DNA of 64,000 nt from Bradyrhizobium sp. ARR65 (GTDB lineage: Bacteria > Pseudomonadota > Alphaproteobacteria > Rhizobiales > Xanthobacteraceae): positions 146,536 through 210,535 of the forward strand of contig NZ_AWZU01000008.1 in assembly GCF_000472385.1 (NCBI RefSeq). The letters are read 5' to 3'. Every line of letters begins with the position of its first letter. Position 1 is the first letter of the stretch. Below the pieces are notes generated by a model. That model ran no database searches. It had not been told where the DNA came from and saw only the letters and a list, made by a program, of their open reading frames with translations. This document shows, one piece after another, positions 49,174-57,718 of the stretch. A program made the translations under genes and the position numbers.

Positions 49174-50406
49174 TCAAAGCGTGACATTTTCGGACGGAAG
49201 GCCGAGCGCCACCCGGCCATAGTTGGTACCAGCCGCATCGAAATTGAACGCGATGTGCGAATTGATCGCATGCGCGTCGCGGAATTGGCGCTGCAAAGCG
49301 CCCGATGTAAACAGCCCACGTGCCCCACTCGCCGCAAACAGCAGAGACACCGCCTCGGTGCAAAGGTTGACCGAATATGCCCCGTCGCGCCGCAATCTGG
49401 TCTTGACCGCCATATCCGGAATTTGCCCGCGCCTTGCAGCGGCCATCGCCTCGATACAGTTCGAGCGCATGATCAAGCGCGCCGCGTCGATCTTGGCAGA
49501 AGCCTCCGCAATCTTGATTTGCGTGCTCTGCAGATCGCCGAGCTTGGCGCGGTTGTAGGTCGACGCACGATGGTGGGCAATTTCAACATAGTCATCGAGG
49601 CAGGCCTGCGCATTTCCGAGGGCGACCCCGGAAAGCACATAGGGGAATAGCGAGAACACGGGAAGCGTGTAGAGCGGATTCGGGTTGATCGCGCTGCCGG
49701 GCGTCGGACCACCCGCGAGATCACTTACCGAAACCGTCAGCGATTCTGCGACAAAGGCATCCCTCACTTCGACATCGTTGGAGCCAGTTCCGCGCAGTCC
49801 GGCGGCATTCCATGTATCCAGAATCCGATAATCCTTCTTGGGGACCAGAAAGATCCGATACTCGATCCCGTCAGCTTCATCGTCGGGGTCGACCACGCTT
49901 CCAAGCATATTCCATTCGCTCGACGCCACGCCGGAAGAGAACGGCCAACTGCCGTGCAACCTGAAACCGCCCTCGACCTTCCGGGCACGCCCCGCGGGAA
50001 AAATGAAGGAGGACGCAACCAGGGTGTTGGGATCTTTGTCCCAAACTAGATCCTGGGCGCGTTTGTCGAACATCGCCAGCATCCAGTGGTGGCTGGCAAG
50101 ATTGGCAAAATTCCAGGCTACCGACGCGTCCCCTTTACCGAGCAGCTCGGCGCAATCAACCAGAGCGACGTAGTCGAATTCCGAACCCCCGACCCGCTTG
50201 GGCTGGACAATCCTGAAAAGACCCGCCTCATGCAGATCGCGCTCCGTCTCCGGCGGCAGACGCCGAATCTCTTCGGTCCGCGCCGCACGGTCGCGCAATT
50301 GTGGGATCAGAGCCCTCGTCCGCGCCAGCATGGCTGCGTAGGCGCGATCGTCCATCTCCTGTCCCACAGAGTGATCCAAGGTCGATTTTCGACCAACATC
50401 CGCCAT
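49174..50406 (-). CDS. Group D flavin-dependent monooxygenase (acyl-CoA dehydrogenase fold)
   Basis: A 410-residue protein with the acyl-CoA dehydrogenase fold as used by aromatic hydroxylases such as HpaH/HsaA and IacA. Segments are LHEAGLFRIVQPKRVGGSEF near the start, GDASVAWNFANLASHHWM, FRLHGSWPFSSGVASSEWNM and GSNDVEVRDAFV. The C-terminal helix region reads QRQFRDAHAINSHIAFNFDA. Lack of a clear catalytic base for thioester oxidation and the flavin reductase gene nine bases downstream argue for oxygenase activity on an aromatic ring. It may add the hydroxyl that prepares the substrate for ring cleavage. Confidence 0.84.
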   Translation of the reverse strand: MADVGRKSTLDHSVGQEMDDRAYAAMLARTRALIPQLRDRAARTEEIRRLPPETERDLHEAGLFRIVQPKRVGGSEFDYVALVDCAELLGKGDASVAWNFANLASHHWMLAMFDKRAQDLVWDKDPNTLVASSFIFPAGRARKVEGGFRLHGSWPFSSGVASSEWNMLGSVVDPDDEADGIEYRIFLVPKKDYRILDTWNAAGLRGTGSNDVEVRDAFVAESLTVSVSDLAGGPTPGSAINPNPLYTLPVFSLFPYVLSGVALGNAQACLDDYVEIAHHRASTYNRAKLGDLQSTQIKIAEASAKIDAARLIMRSNCIEAMAAARRGQIPDMAVKTRLRRDGAYSVNLCTEAVSLLFAASGARGLFTSGALQRQFRDAHAINSHIAFNFDAAGTNYGRVALGLPSENVTL

Positions 50407-50769
50407 CTGGCGTCCCCGCTACATCCACAGCCGCATGCGATCGTGAGGTATGGATGGTCCTCCAGAATCATCAGGTGAGATCATTTTCCTCGGCGAAAAC
50501 CGTGAGCCGCTGACGCTTCGAGGTCCTCTGGTGATTGTTGATCGCGCTGCTCCCCCAATTAAGGCGCGGTCCGGCTTGTGCGTCAATCAAATTCAGGGAT
50601 GCGGCATTGTATTGCCAAGTTGCTGGCTGGCCCACCATTGGGAGAAACTGCCTTCGGCCTCGACGCCACCGGAGCTCACCACCACGGTTCAATTCGCGGC
50701 ATCTCTCAACATCGAGCTCCCAGTGGTGGGAACCAGCGCTGAGGCAAATTGAGCCGCACCTTTAGCGGC
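50407..50769. other. Intergenic region without recognisable gene
   Basis: About 360 bases upstream of the group D monooxygenase gene and downstream of the GST gene. It presumably carries the monooxygenase promoter. The short open frames have no family signature. Confidence 0.45.
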
Positions 50770-51426
50770 TCAACGGAGCGCATGTGCCTTGTATCCCGGC
50801 TGCTCGAAAGGATGGGAGGTCGCGAATGCCGGCAACGCGAAGCAGCGTTCCGCTAGCCGCGCGAGGGCCGGAAACGCGGTCAGCTCGAGCTTGAGAAAGT
50901 GCGCAGCTATGGCATGGCCCGCAATGCAAATGTCAGCAAGGCCTGGGGCTTCGCCCAAGGCAAACGGCGCCGGAGGCCTTCGCGCGAAGAGCCTCTCATA
51001 GGTTGCCAGTCCCTCCGTGGTCCAGTGCCCGCTCCAACTCTCGACGGCGTGAGCGTCGGCGGCAAAGGTTTTTGCGAGATGATTTCGAACGCGCGGCGTG
51101 ATGAGCGGATGGCCGTCTGCAACCGTCGTAAGCGCGAGCGATCGCGCATAGGCCCGTTCCTTCGGATCATGCGGCAACAACGGCGGCTCGGGCTGCAGAT
51201 CTTCGATATACTCAATGATCGCCAGCGACTGAAACAACGAGTATCCGTCATGGATGAATGTCGGCACGACGCGCTCGGCGTTGACGTCCTCGTAACCGGG
51301 CTTGAACTGCTGCCCTGAAAGGATGTCGACCGGGATTTCTTCAAACGGCAGACCTTTGAGCTTCAAGGCGACCCGCACCCTGAAGGAGGCGATTGAGCGC
51401 CAAAAACCGTAAACCTGAATTGCCAT
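50770..51426 (-). CDS. maiA: Zeta-class glutathione S-transferase / maleylacetoacetate isomerase
   Basis: A 218-residue glutathione enzyme. The N-terminal thioredoxin-like domain has FWRSIASFRVRVALKLKG, corresponding to the zeta-class SSCSWRVRIAL active-site motif. VVPTFIHDGYSLFQSLAIIEY, the glutathione-binding region, follows. The helical C-terminal domain includes ALGEAPGLADICIAGH. Members isomerise maleylacetoacetate or maleylpyruvate. ATG 51426 starts at the conserved MAIQVYG; the frame is open to 51438. It fits the catabolic region as a step after aromatic ring cleavage, though its direct substrate here is unknown. Confidence 0.85.
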   Translation of the reverse strand: MAIQVYGFWRSIASFRVRVALKLKGLPFEEIPVDILSGQQFKPGYEDVNAERVVPTFIHDGYSLFQSLAIIEYIEDLQPEPPLLPHDPKERAYARSLALTTVADGHPLITPRVRNHLAKTFAADAHAVESWSGHWTTEGLATYERLFARRPPAPFALGEAPGLADICIAGHAIAAHFLKLELTAFPALARLAERCFALPAFATSHPFEQPGYKAHALR

Positions 51427-51631
51427 GAGCACCTCCAAGCGCGCGAAAATCGAGCAGCTAACCTGCTACGAACGTGTGTCGAACGCATTACGACGCGTCC
51501 GCCCCACTGCGGAGCACGGCCAAAGATCTCAATACCCTCCCCGAGACGCTCGCGGCGCCTGACATTTACGCGATGTGAGTATCGCCCGGCAATGGGGCGT
51601 GCCCGATGGGGCATATGCGATAGGCCAGCGT

Positions 51632-52759
51632 CTATACGGTGCGGTAGCGCTCAATAGAGGAGAGATCCGGCGCCATACCAATCCCCGCTTCATCACTCAA
51701 AGCGACCGCGCCCTCCGTGACTGTCGCGACTGGACCGCAAAACCCCTCGCGCAACGGATTGTTATTGACGTCGACTTCCAGCCAACCGTCGCCTCCGGTG
51801 GCAGCAAGCAGGTGCGCAGACGCGAGCAGCCCGATACCGCCACCAAGGTAATGTGGGCAGAATGTCTTGCCACTTTTGAGGATGTCCTTCGCAAGACCGG
51901 CACAGATCGTCAGCCCTCCCCATTTGGCGATGTCGGGCTGGACCACTCCTAGGACATCCTCAGTGAGGGCCCGTTGAAACTCCTCTCGGCTCGTGATGTT
52001 TTCGCCAGCCGCAAGCGGCATTGGGGCGCTTGACCGCAAGGTTAGCCACTCCTGGTGGGGTCGATCGGCGCTGATAGGCTCTTCCAGCCAGCGCAGAGAG
52101 AACCCGCCAAGCCGCGGGAGGATCTTCAGCGCCTGCTCGACAGACCAGGCTTGATTGGCATCCGCCGCAAGCATGCCGGTTCCGACAATACCGCGCAGCG
52201 CCGACAAATTGGCCAGATCACGATCAAGAGCAAACCCCACCTTGAGCTTGAACGCACGATGCCCTCGATCCGCGGCCGCTTCGGCTGTTCGAGCTGCCCC
52301 ATCGGGGTTGATACCGCTCGCATACACATTGATCTTGTTGGACAGACCACCCAGCAGCCGGAACAGCGGCTGCTTTCGTCGCCGCGCATAAAGATCCCAA
52401 AGCGCAAGATCAATTCCCGCAATTGCCTGCGCGAATGGTCCGGGCTCTCCCGACTGCAGCGCCAATACGGCTGTGCCCTTTGTCAGAGTTTCGAAGGCCC
52501 GAGCCGGGTGGTCGACCCTTTGTCCGACCAGAGCAGATGCGAGCACCTCATTGATCAGCCGCGCACGATGTTCGGCGCCTGTCGCAGGAAAATTCGACCA
52601 AGCCTCGCCCCAGCCCACCACGCCATCTTCATCTTCGGCGCGAACAAACACCGCTGGACGGCTCAGCATACGGCCAAACGAGGTCACCACCGGCGTCGCC
52701 AAGGGATAGCGATAGCATAACGCTGCCATCGAACGCACACTGAAATTTTCAGATGCCAT
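51632..52759 (-). CDS. Mandelate racemase/muconate lactonizing family enzyme (enolase superfamily)
   Basis: A 375-residue enolase-superfamily protein. The Lys pair Lys171/Lys173 (FKLKVGF), metal ligands Asp200 (ADANQAW), Glu226 (WLEEP) and Glu253 (AGENITS), and the Asp276/His303 dyad (QPDIAKWGG, CPHYLGGGIG) are all in place. This fits the mandelate racemase-like subgroup, many of which dehydrate or cycloisomerise sugar acids and lactones. It follows the aldolase gene by 33 bases on the same strand and is probably the last gene of the sugar operon. The substrate is not identifiable from sequence. Confidence 0.86.
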   Translation of the reverse strand: MASENFSVRSMAALCYRYPLATPVVTSFGRMLSRPAVFVRAEDEDGVVGWGEAWSNFPATGAEHRARLINEVLASALVGQRVDHPARAFETLTKGTAVLALQSGEPGPFAQAIAGIDLALWDLYARRRKQPLFRLLGGLSNKINVYASGINPDGAARTAEAAADRGHRAFKLKVGFALDRDLANLSALRGIVGTGMLAADANQAWSVEQALKILPRLGGFSLRWLEEPISADRPHQEWLTLRSSAPMPLAAGENITSREEFQRALTEDVLGVVQPDIAKWGGLTICAGLAKDILKSGKTFCPHYLGGGIGLLASAHLLAATGGDGWLEVDVNNNPLREGFCGPVATVTEGAVALSDEAGIGMAPDLSSIERYRTV

Positions 52760-52792
52760 GTTCGCTGCTATGCTGTTGCGGTACCCTCGGCG

Positions 52793-53830
52793 TCAGTAAG
52801 CACTGGCAAAGTCGCCTTCCTGCTTAATGTCGCTGAAAGCGGGAAACCGCGCTTTCCATCGCGCGCCCTTACCTTTCGTTAGCGCGTTGAGCCGTTCGAG
52901 CACGTCAATGCCGTCCTTGCGTAGGCTAGCAGCCACCGCCGCGCGGTCAGGAAAATGGCGCCGTACCGCGTCAAGCCAGATCGTACGTCCTGCAAGAAAG
53001 CCACCCGCGCCAGCCGCGTAGGCGTACTCCAGTACACGCTCGAATCTTTCCGGCGCGGCGCCGCCGGATAGCAGCACCCACGGGATCCCCCGTTCCGCAC
53101 ATATCTCGCCGATCGCATTGAACTCGCGCTGCGCGGCTGCTGACGCCGCACTGCGGTCGCGTGGCGGCAGCACGTTTGCAGCGAGCGGGCTTTCCAGTTT
53201 CAGAAGATCGACTCCGTATTCGGGCCTGGCGAACTCGCGCACGCTTTCGATTACGAGCCTGGGGAGCTTGCCGGGCGATTCTACATAATCGGCGGTGTGG
53301 TTGGCACTACCGGAAAACGGGTAAACCAAAAGCTCGAGCACATAGGGAATGTCGAACCGCGCACAGTCCTCGCCGATCTCGCGAACAAAGGCTTTTTGAT
53401 GCGCAAGAACCGCGTTGTCGGCATCCGGCCGATACCAGGCGAGCACTTTAACCGCATCGCCGCCGATAGCCCGTATCTTCTCCACGCTCCAATTCGCAAT
53501 CGTGCGGGACTTGCGGCCGCCCGGTGTTTCCTCCACCCGATGCTCCTCCAACGTGACGATCAAGCCACAACGCGGCGGCAACAGATCAATCGCGGCGGGG
53601 ACTGCGAAATTCGGATCGAATAGCATGGAGCTGCAATAGGGCCCGAGCGCCTCGACCAGCAGCCGCTTCGCGGCAGTCACCTCGGAATATTCAACCTGAT
53701 CCTTGCTAATGCCCTTGGCCTGCGCGATCGCCTCGAACAGCGGCGGCCGTTGGTCCAGCGCGACCATGCGGAAATGCCCATCGCCGTCCGCAAGCCGCGC
53801 TAGGCCTCTGTTCTTTCCAATCGTTCTCAT
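52793..53830 (-). CDS. LacD/YihT-type class I aldolase
   Basis: A 345-residue TIM-barrel aldolase related to tagatose-1,6-bisphosphate aldolase LacD and sulfofructose-phosphate aldolase YihT. The Schiff-base lysine is Lys211 in GVDLLKLESPL. Other conserved points are VALDQRPP (Asp26), DAVKVLAWYRP (Lys128), YVLELLVYPF (Glu166), WVLLSGGAAPERF and GFLAGRTIW (Arg282). The last resembles YihT's GFLAGRAVW. It starts three bases after the kinase gene ends. It should split the phosphorylated ketose made by that kinase into dihydroxyacetone phosphate and an aldehyde. Confidence 0.83.
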   Translation of the reverse strand: MRTIGKNRGLARLADGDGHFRMVALDQRPPLFEAIAQAKGISKDQVEYSEVTAAKRLLVEALGPYCSSMLFDPNFAVPAAIDLLPPRCGLIVTLEEHRVEETPGGRKSRTIANWSVEKIRAIGGDAVKVLAWYRPDADNAVLAHQKAFVREIGEDCARFDIPYVLELLVYPFSGSANHTADYVESPGKLPRLVIESVREFARPEYGVDLLKLESPLAANVLPPRDRSAASAAAQREFNAIGEICAERGIPWVLLSGGAAPERFERVLEYAYAAGAGGFLAGRTIWLDAVRRHFPDRAAVAASLRKDGIDVLERLNALTKGKGARWKARFPAFSDIKQEGDFASAY

Positions 53831-53833
53831 ATG

Positions 53834-54787
53834 TCAGGTCCCCATGAATGCAAGACAATCGTCGATAAAGGGAATAGCGGTGCGGCCGCCGGCGCGGGTG
53901 CATTTCAGTGCCGCCGCGGCCGAGGCAAACGACATCGCATCGCGGACGGCCAGCCCGCCGCCGATCGCAAGTGCATAAGCGCCGTGAAAGACGTCGCCGG
54001 CACCGCTGGTGTCGACGGCCTCGATCGGAAAAGCGGTCTGCGTTTGCAAGCGCCCATCTTGATACCAGCTCACCCCGTCGTGGCCGCGCGTGACCGCGAC
54101 GACGCGGCAGGGAAAACGCGTGATGCCCTCCAAGGCGTCGTCGCCGGCCGAGCCGGCATAGTCTTTCAGCGCAGGCTCGGAGAAGACAGCATGATCGGTC
54201 AGCGGCAACAGCTGCTCGAACACACCCCGATCGGCCATATCGGCGTCGAGAATGGTCGGTATGCCCAGCCGTCGGGCCCTCGAAAACAGCGCCATCGCTC
54301 CTTCCGGCCAGCGCGGATCGGCGAGCACGGCGGCGGAGACCATGACATCATCAAGCGGCAGCCAGTCGGTACCAGCCGGAAACCGGCCACGGAAGTTCAC
54401 GATCTGGCGCTCGCCCGCTGGGTCGACGATGACGCCCGATACGGACGATCGTCCGCCGGGGAACAGCCGGAAATATCTGGTGTCGATACCCTCGCGCGAC
54501 AGCGCCGCGCGCATCTCGCGTCCAGGGCCATCGTCGCCCGCGCGGCCCCAAAAGGCAGCTGCGCCTCCAAGCCGCGCCACGGTCACGGCCGCGTTCGCGG
54601 CCATGCCACCGCCCGCTGTCGTATGTTCGATGGCCCTGATCTTTTCGCTGCCGCCCGCGAAGGGCCGTTCCACTTGCCAGATCTGGTCGAGCGCTGACAG
54701 GCCGAGGCAGATGATGCGGATGCCTTTCGCCTGCGCGGCAAATTGCTGCCAAGCCATCACCGGATCTGCACTCTCCCCAGTTGTCAC
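53834..54787 (-). CDS. PfkB-family sugar kinase, sulfofructose kinase (YihV)-like
   Basis: A 317-residue ribokinase-fold kinase from GTG 54787 (alternative ATG 54757). The catalytic motif VDTSGAGDVFHGAYALAIGG and the tail ALKCTRAGGRTAIP closely match E. coli YihV. So do LADPRWPEGAMALFSRAR and LTDHAVFSEPALKD. Lys49, Asn131 and Arg159 align with the YihV residues recalled as sulfonate contacts (Lys27, Asn109, Arg138). This supports 6-deoxy-6-sulfofructose as substrate, though fructose-type ketoses are not excluded. The GTG overlaps the stop of the UgpC-like gene, and the aldolase gene follows after three bases. Confidence 0.82.
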   Translation of the reverse strand: MTTGESADPVMAWQQFAAQAKGIRIICLGLSALDQIWQVERPFAGGSEKIRAIEHTTAGGGMAANAAVTVARLGGAAAFWGRAGDDGPGREMRAALSREGIDTRYFRLFPGGRSSVSGVIVDPAGERQIVNFRGRFPAGTDWLPLDDVMVSAAVLADPRWPEGAMALFSRARRLGIPTILDADMADRGVFEQLLPLTDHAVFSEPALKDYAGSAGDDALEGITRFPCRVVAVTRGHDGVSWYQDGRLQTQTAFPIEAVDTSGAGDVFHGAYALAIGGGLAVRDAMSFASAAAALKCTRAGGRTAIPFIDDCLAFMGT

Positions 54788-55860
54788 GACAGCACTCTTC
54801 CATGCTCATTGTCGAACAGGTGCGTCTTGCCGGGCTCCGGACGTAGGTAAAGGTGGTCTCCGACCCTGGGCCGCAAGCCAGGGTGCACGCGCGCGATTGC
54901 CGAAACACCTGCAAGCTCAAAATGAACAAGGGTATCCGAACCGAGCGGTTCGACCAGTTTCACCGTCACCTCAATGGCCTCCGACGCATCGGGCGCTACG
55001 GCAAAATGCTCGGGGCGGATACCGAGCACTGCCTTGCCGCCTGCGTTCTTCAAACGCGCCTGGGCCGCGCCGTTGAGGCCGACGGCAGTGCCGTCGTGGG
55101 ACAGCACCACCCGTTCGCCGCGCAATTCGGCCGGAAAGAAATTCATGGTCGGCGAGCCGATAAACCCGGCCACGAACTGGTTCGCCGGTCGCTCATAGAC
55201 CAGCTCCGGCGTGTCATATTGCTGAACGCTCCCGCCCTGCAGCACGACGATGCGGTCGGCCATGGTCATGGCTTCGACCTGATCGTGGGTGACGAAGATC
55301 ATTGTGGTCTTGAGCTGCTGCGACAGCGTCTTGATTTCGGCGCGCACCTGCGCGCGCAGCTTGGCATCCAGGTTGGATAGCGGTTCGTCGAACAGGAAGA
55401 CCTTGGGGTTGCGCACGATCGCGCGGCCCATGGCGACCCGCTGGCGCTGGCCGCCGGACAATTCCTTTGGCTTGCGATCGAGATAGGGCTCGATGTGCAA
55501 CAATGCCGCCGCGCGCTTCACCCGTGCGGCAATCTCGGTTTTCGGTACGCCGCGCAATTCCAGCGCAAACGACATGTTCTCGTAAACGCGCATATGCGGA
55601 TAGAGCGCGTAATCTTGGAAGACCATCGCGATGTCGCGCCGCGCAGCGGGCACGCCATTGACGCGATCATCGCCGATGTAGAGGTCACCTGCGCTGATCG
55701 GCTCCAGTCCTGCGATGATACGCAGCAGGGTCGACTTGCCACAACCGGACGGACCGACGAATACGATAAACTCGTGATCTGCGATCTCCAGATTGAGAGC
55801 GGGGATTACGGTGTAGTTGCCGTAGCGCTTGATGAGATTGCGGATCGAGATCGAGGCCAT
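54784..55860 (-). CDS. UgpC/MalK-type ABC transporter ATP-binding protein
   Basis: A 358-residue carbohydrate importer ATPase. Walker A GPSGCGKST, Q-loop FQDYALYPHMRVYENM, signature ELSGGQRQRVAMGRA, Walker B FLFDEPLSNLD and switch His in FVTHDQVEAM are present. The C-terminal regulatory TOBE-type domain begins around FIGSPTMNFFPAEL and includes LGIRPEHF. It powers the two MalFG-type permeases encoded at 56881-58627. It overlaps the kinase gene by four bases (GTGA), and its ATG lies five bases after the dehydrogenase stop. Confidence 0.93.
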   Translation of the reverse strand: MASISIRNLIKRYGNYTVIPALNLEIADHEFIVFVGPSGCGKSTLLRIIAGLEPISAGDLYIGDDRVNGVPAARRDIAMVFQDYALYPHMRVYENMSFALELRGVPKTEIAARVKRAAALLHIEPYLDRKPKELSGGQRQRVAMGRAIVRNPKVFLFDEPLSNLDAKLRAQVRAEIKTLSQQLKTTMIFVTHDQVEAMTMADRIVVLQGGSVQQYDTPELVYERPANQFVAGFIGSPTMNFFPAELRGERVVLSHDGTAVGLNGAAQARLKNAGGKAVLGIRPEHFAVAPDASEAIEVTVKLVEPLGSDTLVHFELAGVSAIARVHPGLRPRVGDHLYLRPEPGKTHLFDNEHGRVLS

Positions 55861-55865
55861 GCGGG

Positions 55866-56870
55866 TCAGTCCAGCGCCAGAACCGGCTTGATGAGCTCAC
55901 CTTGCGCAAAGCGGGCGAAATTCTCCGGCAGCGCTGAGAGGCCGAACTCGCCGTCGACGAGCTGCCGGTATTCCTCCTTGTGGCGCCGCAGCAGTTCGAT
56001 GTTCGACGCAAAGTCAGCGAGCGGAAAATAGAAGGTGCGGATCATGTAAAAGTCTTTGCGCCGGAACACGGGGCCCTCGGCGATGGTCCACGGCGCGGCA
56101 TTTTCGCCGACAAGAACGACCGCGCCATGGGGCAACACCACCTCGATGCCGAGATTGCGCGCCGCATGCGCGCCCGAACATTCCACAATCAGGGCAAACC
56201 GCTCCGAGCTATCGCCCACCGGATGCGGCTTGGCACCGAATGATTGCGCGATCTTCAGACGAACCACGTTGGGATCAGCGACGCGGATGTCGTCATATCC
56301 GCAACTCTTCAGCGCCAGCACGACTCCCAGACCGACCGGACCTGCGCCCGTGACCAGCACGGGCCCAGCCTGCTGCGGCGAAACGATGCGGTTGACAAAA
56401 CGCACAGCGTGGCCCGAGGTGCCGATCACGTCGAGCAGCAGCGGCGCGAGGCTATCCTCGATATCGTCGGGCACCGGCAGCAAGCAATTTTCCGGAACCG
56501 GCACATATTCGGCGTAACCGCCGGGCCGATTCCAGCCGATCAGGCTCGAGACTTCCAGACACATCTGCGTGTCGCCGCGCTTGCAGGCGGCACAGCGATC
56601 GCAATGCAAGGGGATATAGACTGCGCAGCGCTTGCCATGCATGGGATGCCCCGGCTGCTCGACCACGCCGAAGATCTCGTGGCCCGCCGTAAATGCGGCG
56701 CCCCTGTGCCAAAGCTTGAAGTCGGAGCCGCACAGCGCGGTGCGCAAGACGCGCACCAGCACGTCGCCTTTTCCGAGATCCGGTATGGCGACGCGCTCGA
56801 TGGTGATGCGCTCATGACCATGGAAGACCGCGGCATCCATAATCGAATTGGGAGGCGTAGAGATAAGCAT
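55866..56870 (-). CDS. Zinc-type alcohol/polyol dehydrogenase (MDR family)
   Basis: A 334-residue medium-chain dehydrogenase. TALCGSDFKLWHRG and FTAGHEIFG carry the catalytic zinc ligands; CDRCAACKRGDTQMC is the structural zinc loop; GAGPVGLGVVLALKSCG is the NAD loop. Sequence style fits sorbitol/threonine-type dehydrogenases. It is placed between the permease and ATPase genes inside the sugar operon, so its substrate is probably the imported sugar or polyol. It might convert it to the ketose for the kinase. ATG 56870 lies ten bases after the permease stop; ATG 56840 is an alternative. Confidence 0.85.
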   Translation of the reverse strand: MLISTPPNSIMDAAVFHGHERITIERVAIPDLGKGDVLVRVLRTALCGSDFKLWHRGAAFTAGHEIFGVVEQPGHPMHGKRCAVYIPLHCDRCAACKRGDTQMCLEVSSLIGWNRPGGYAEYVPVPENCLLPVPDDIEDSLAPLLLDVIGTSGHAVRFVNRIVSPQQAGPVLVTGAGPVGLGVVLALKSCGYDDIRVADPNVVRLKIAQSFGAKPHPVGDSSERFALIVECSGAHAARNLGIEVVLPHGAVVLVGENAAPWTIAEGPVFRRKDFYMIRTFYFPLADFASNIELLRRHKEEYRQLVDGEFGLSALPENFARFAQGELIKPVLALD

Positions 56871-56880
56871 CGATTTCCAC

Positions 56881-57708
56881 CTAGCCTTTCACCGCCCCTA
56901 ACGTCAGCCCCGCGACCAGCCAACGCTGCACCAGCGTGGCAAGCACAAGCGGTGGAAGCGCTATCAGAGTTGCCGCGGCCATCAATACACCCCACTGCGT
57001 CGACCCTTCACCGACGAAGTTGAAAGCCGCCGCGATCAGCGTCTTGGTGTCGCCGTTCGAGAGGACCAGCGCGAACAGAAAGTAGTTCCAGGAAAACACG
57101 AAGGCGAGGATCGCCGCGACAGCAACGCCCGAACCGACCAGCGGCAGAGCGATCCGCCACAGGATACGCGTGACGCTGCAACCGTCGACCTGCGCCGCCT
57201 CGAACACGCTGCGCGGGATATTATCGAACGACGGCAATAGCACCCAGATTACGATCGGCAGCGTTATCACGGCATGGCTTAAGATCAGCGCAGTGTAGGA
57301 GCCGATCAATCCGACCTGCCGGAACATCACGTACCAAGGCAACAGAAACAGCGTGCCCGGCGCCATGCGCGCGGCAAGCGTCAGGATCGCGGGCCAGGAA
57401 ATCCGGGTCCACGACACCGCGAAAGCAGCTGGAATTCCGAAGATCAGCCCGATGCCGGCGGAGCCGACGGTAACGATCAGGCTGTTCACCGCATATGAGA
57501 AGAACGGAGTGGTCTTGATCAGCTCACCATAGTTCTCAGCCGTCGGCGAAAAGATCAAGCTCGGCGGATAGGCGGTGACCTCGAATGACGGCTTGAAGGA
57601 GGACAGCACCATCCACGCGACCGGCGCCATGATAATGATACCCGCAAGCGCGAGCTGCAGCGTGTTCAAACGGCGCAGGACGGCATCGCTGACAGGCATG
57701 CTGGTCAT
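56881..57708 (-). CDS. MalG-type carbohydrate ABC transporter permease
   Basis: A 275-residue permease with six helices. The MalG-class coupling loop EAAQVDGCSVTRILWRIALP and the C-terminal VAGLTLGAVKG are present. It is paired with the MalF-type permease encoded ten bases upstream in the transcript. The typical periplasmic loop SLIFSPTAENYGELIKTTPF follows helix 1. Confidence 0.9.
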   Translation of the reverse strand: MTSMPVSDAVLRRLNTLQLALAGIIIMAPVAWMVLSSFKPSFEVTAYPPSLIFSPTAENYGELIKTTPFFSYAVNSLIVTVGSAGIGLIFGIPAAFAVSWTRISWPAILTLAARMAPGTLFLLPWYVMFRQVGLIGSYTALILSHAVITLPIVIWVLLPSFDNIPRSVFEAAQVDGCSVTRILWRIALPLVGSGVAVAAILAFVFSWNYFLFALVLSNGDTKTLIAAAFNFVGEGSTQWGVLMAAATLIALPPLVLATLVQRWLVAGLTLGAVKG

Positions 57709-57718
57709 CGCTGTCCCC

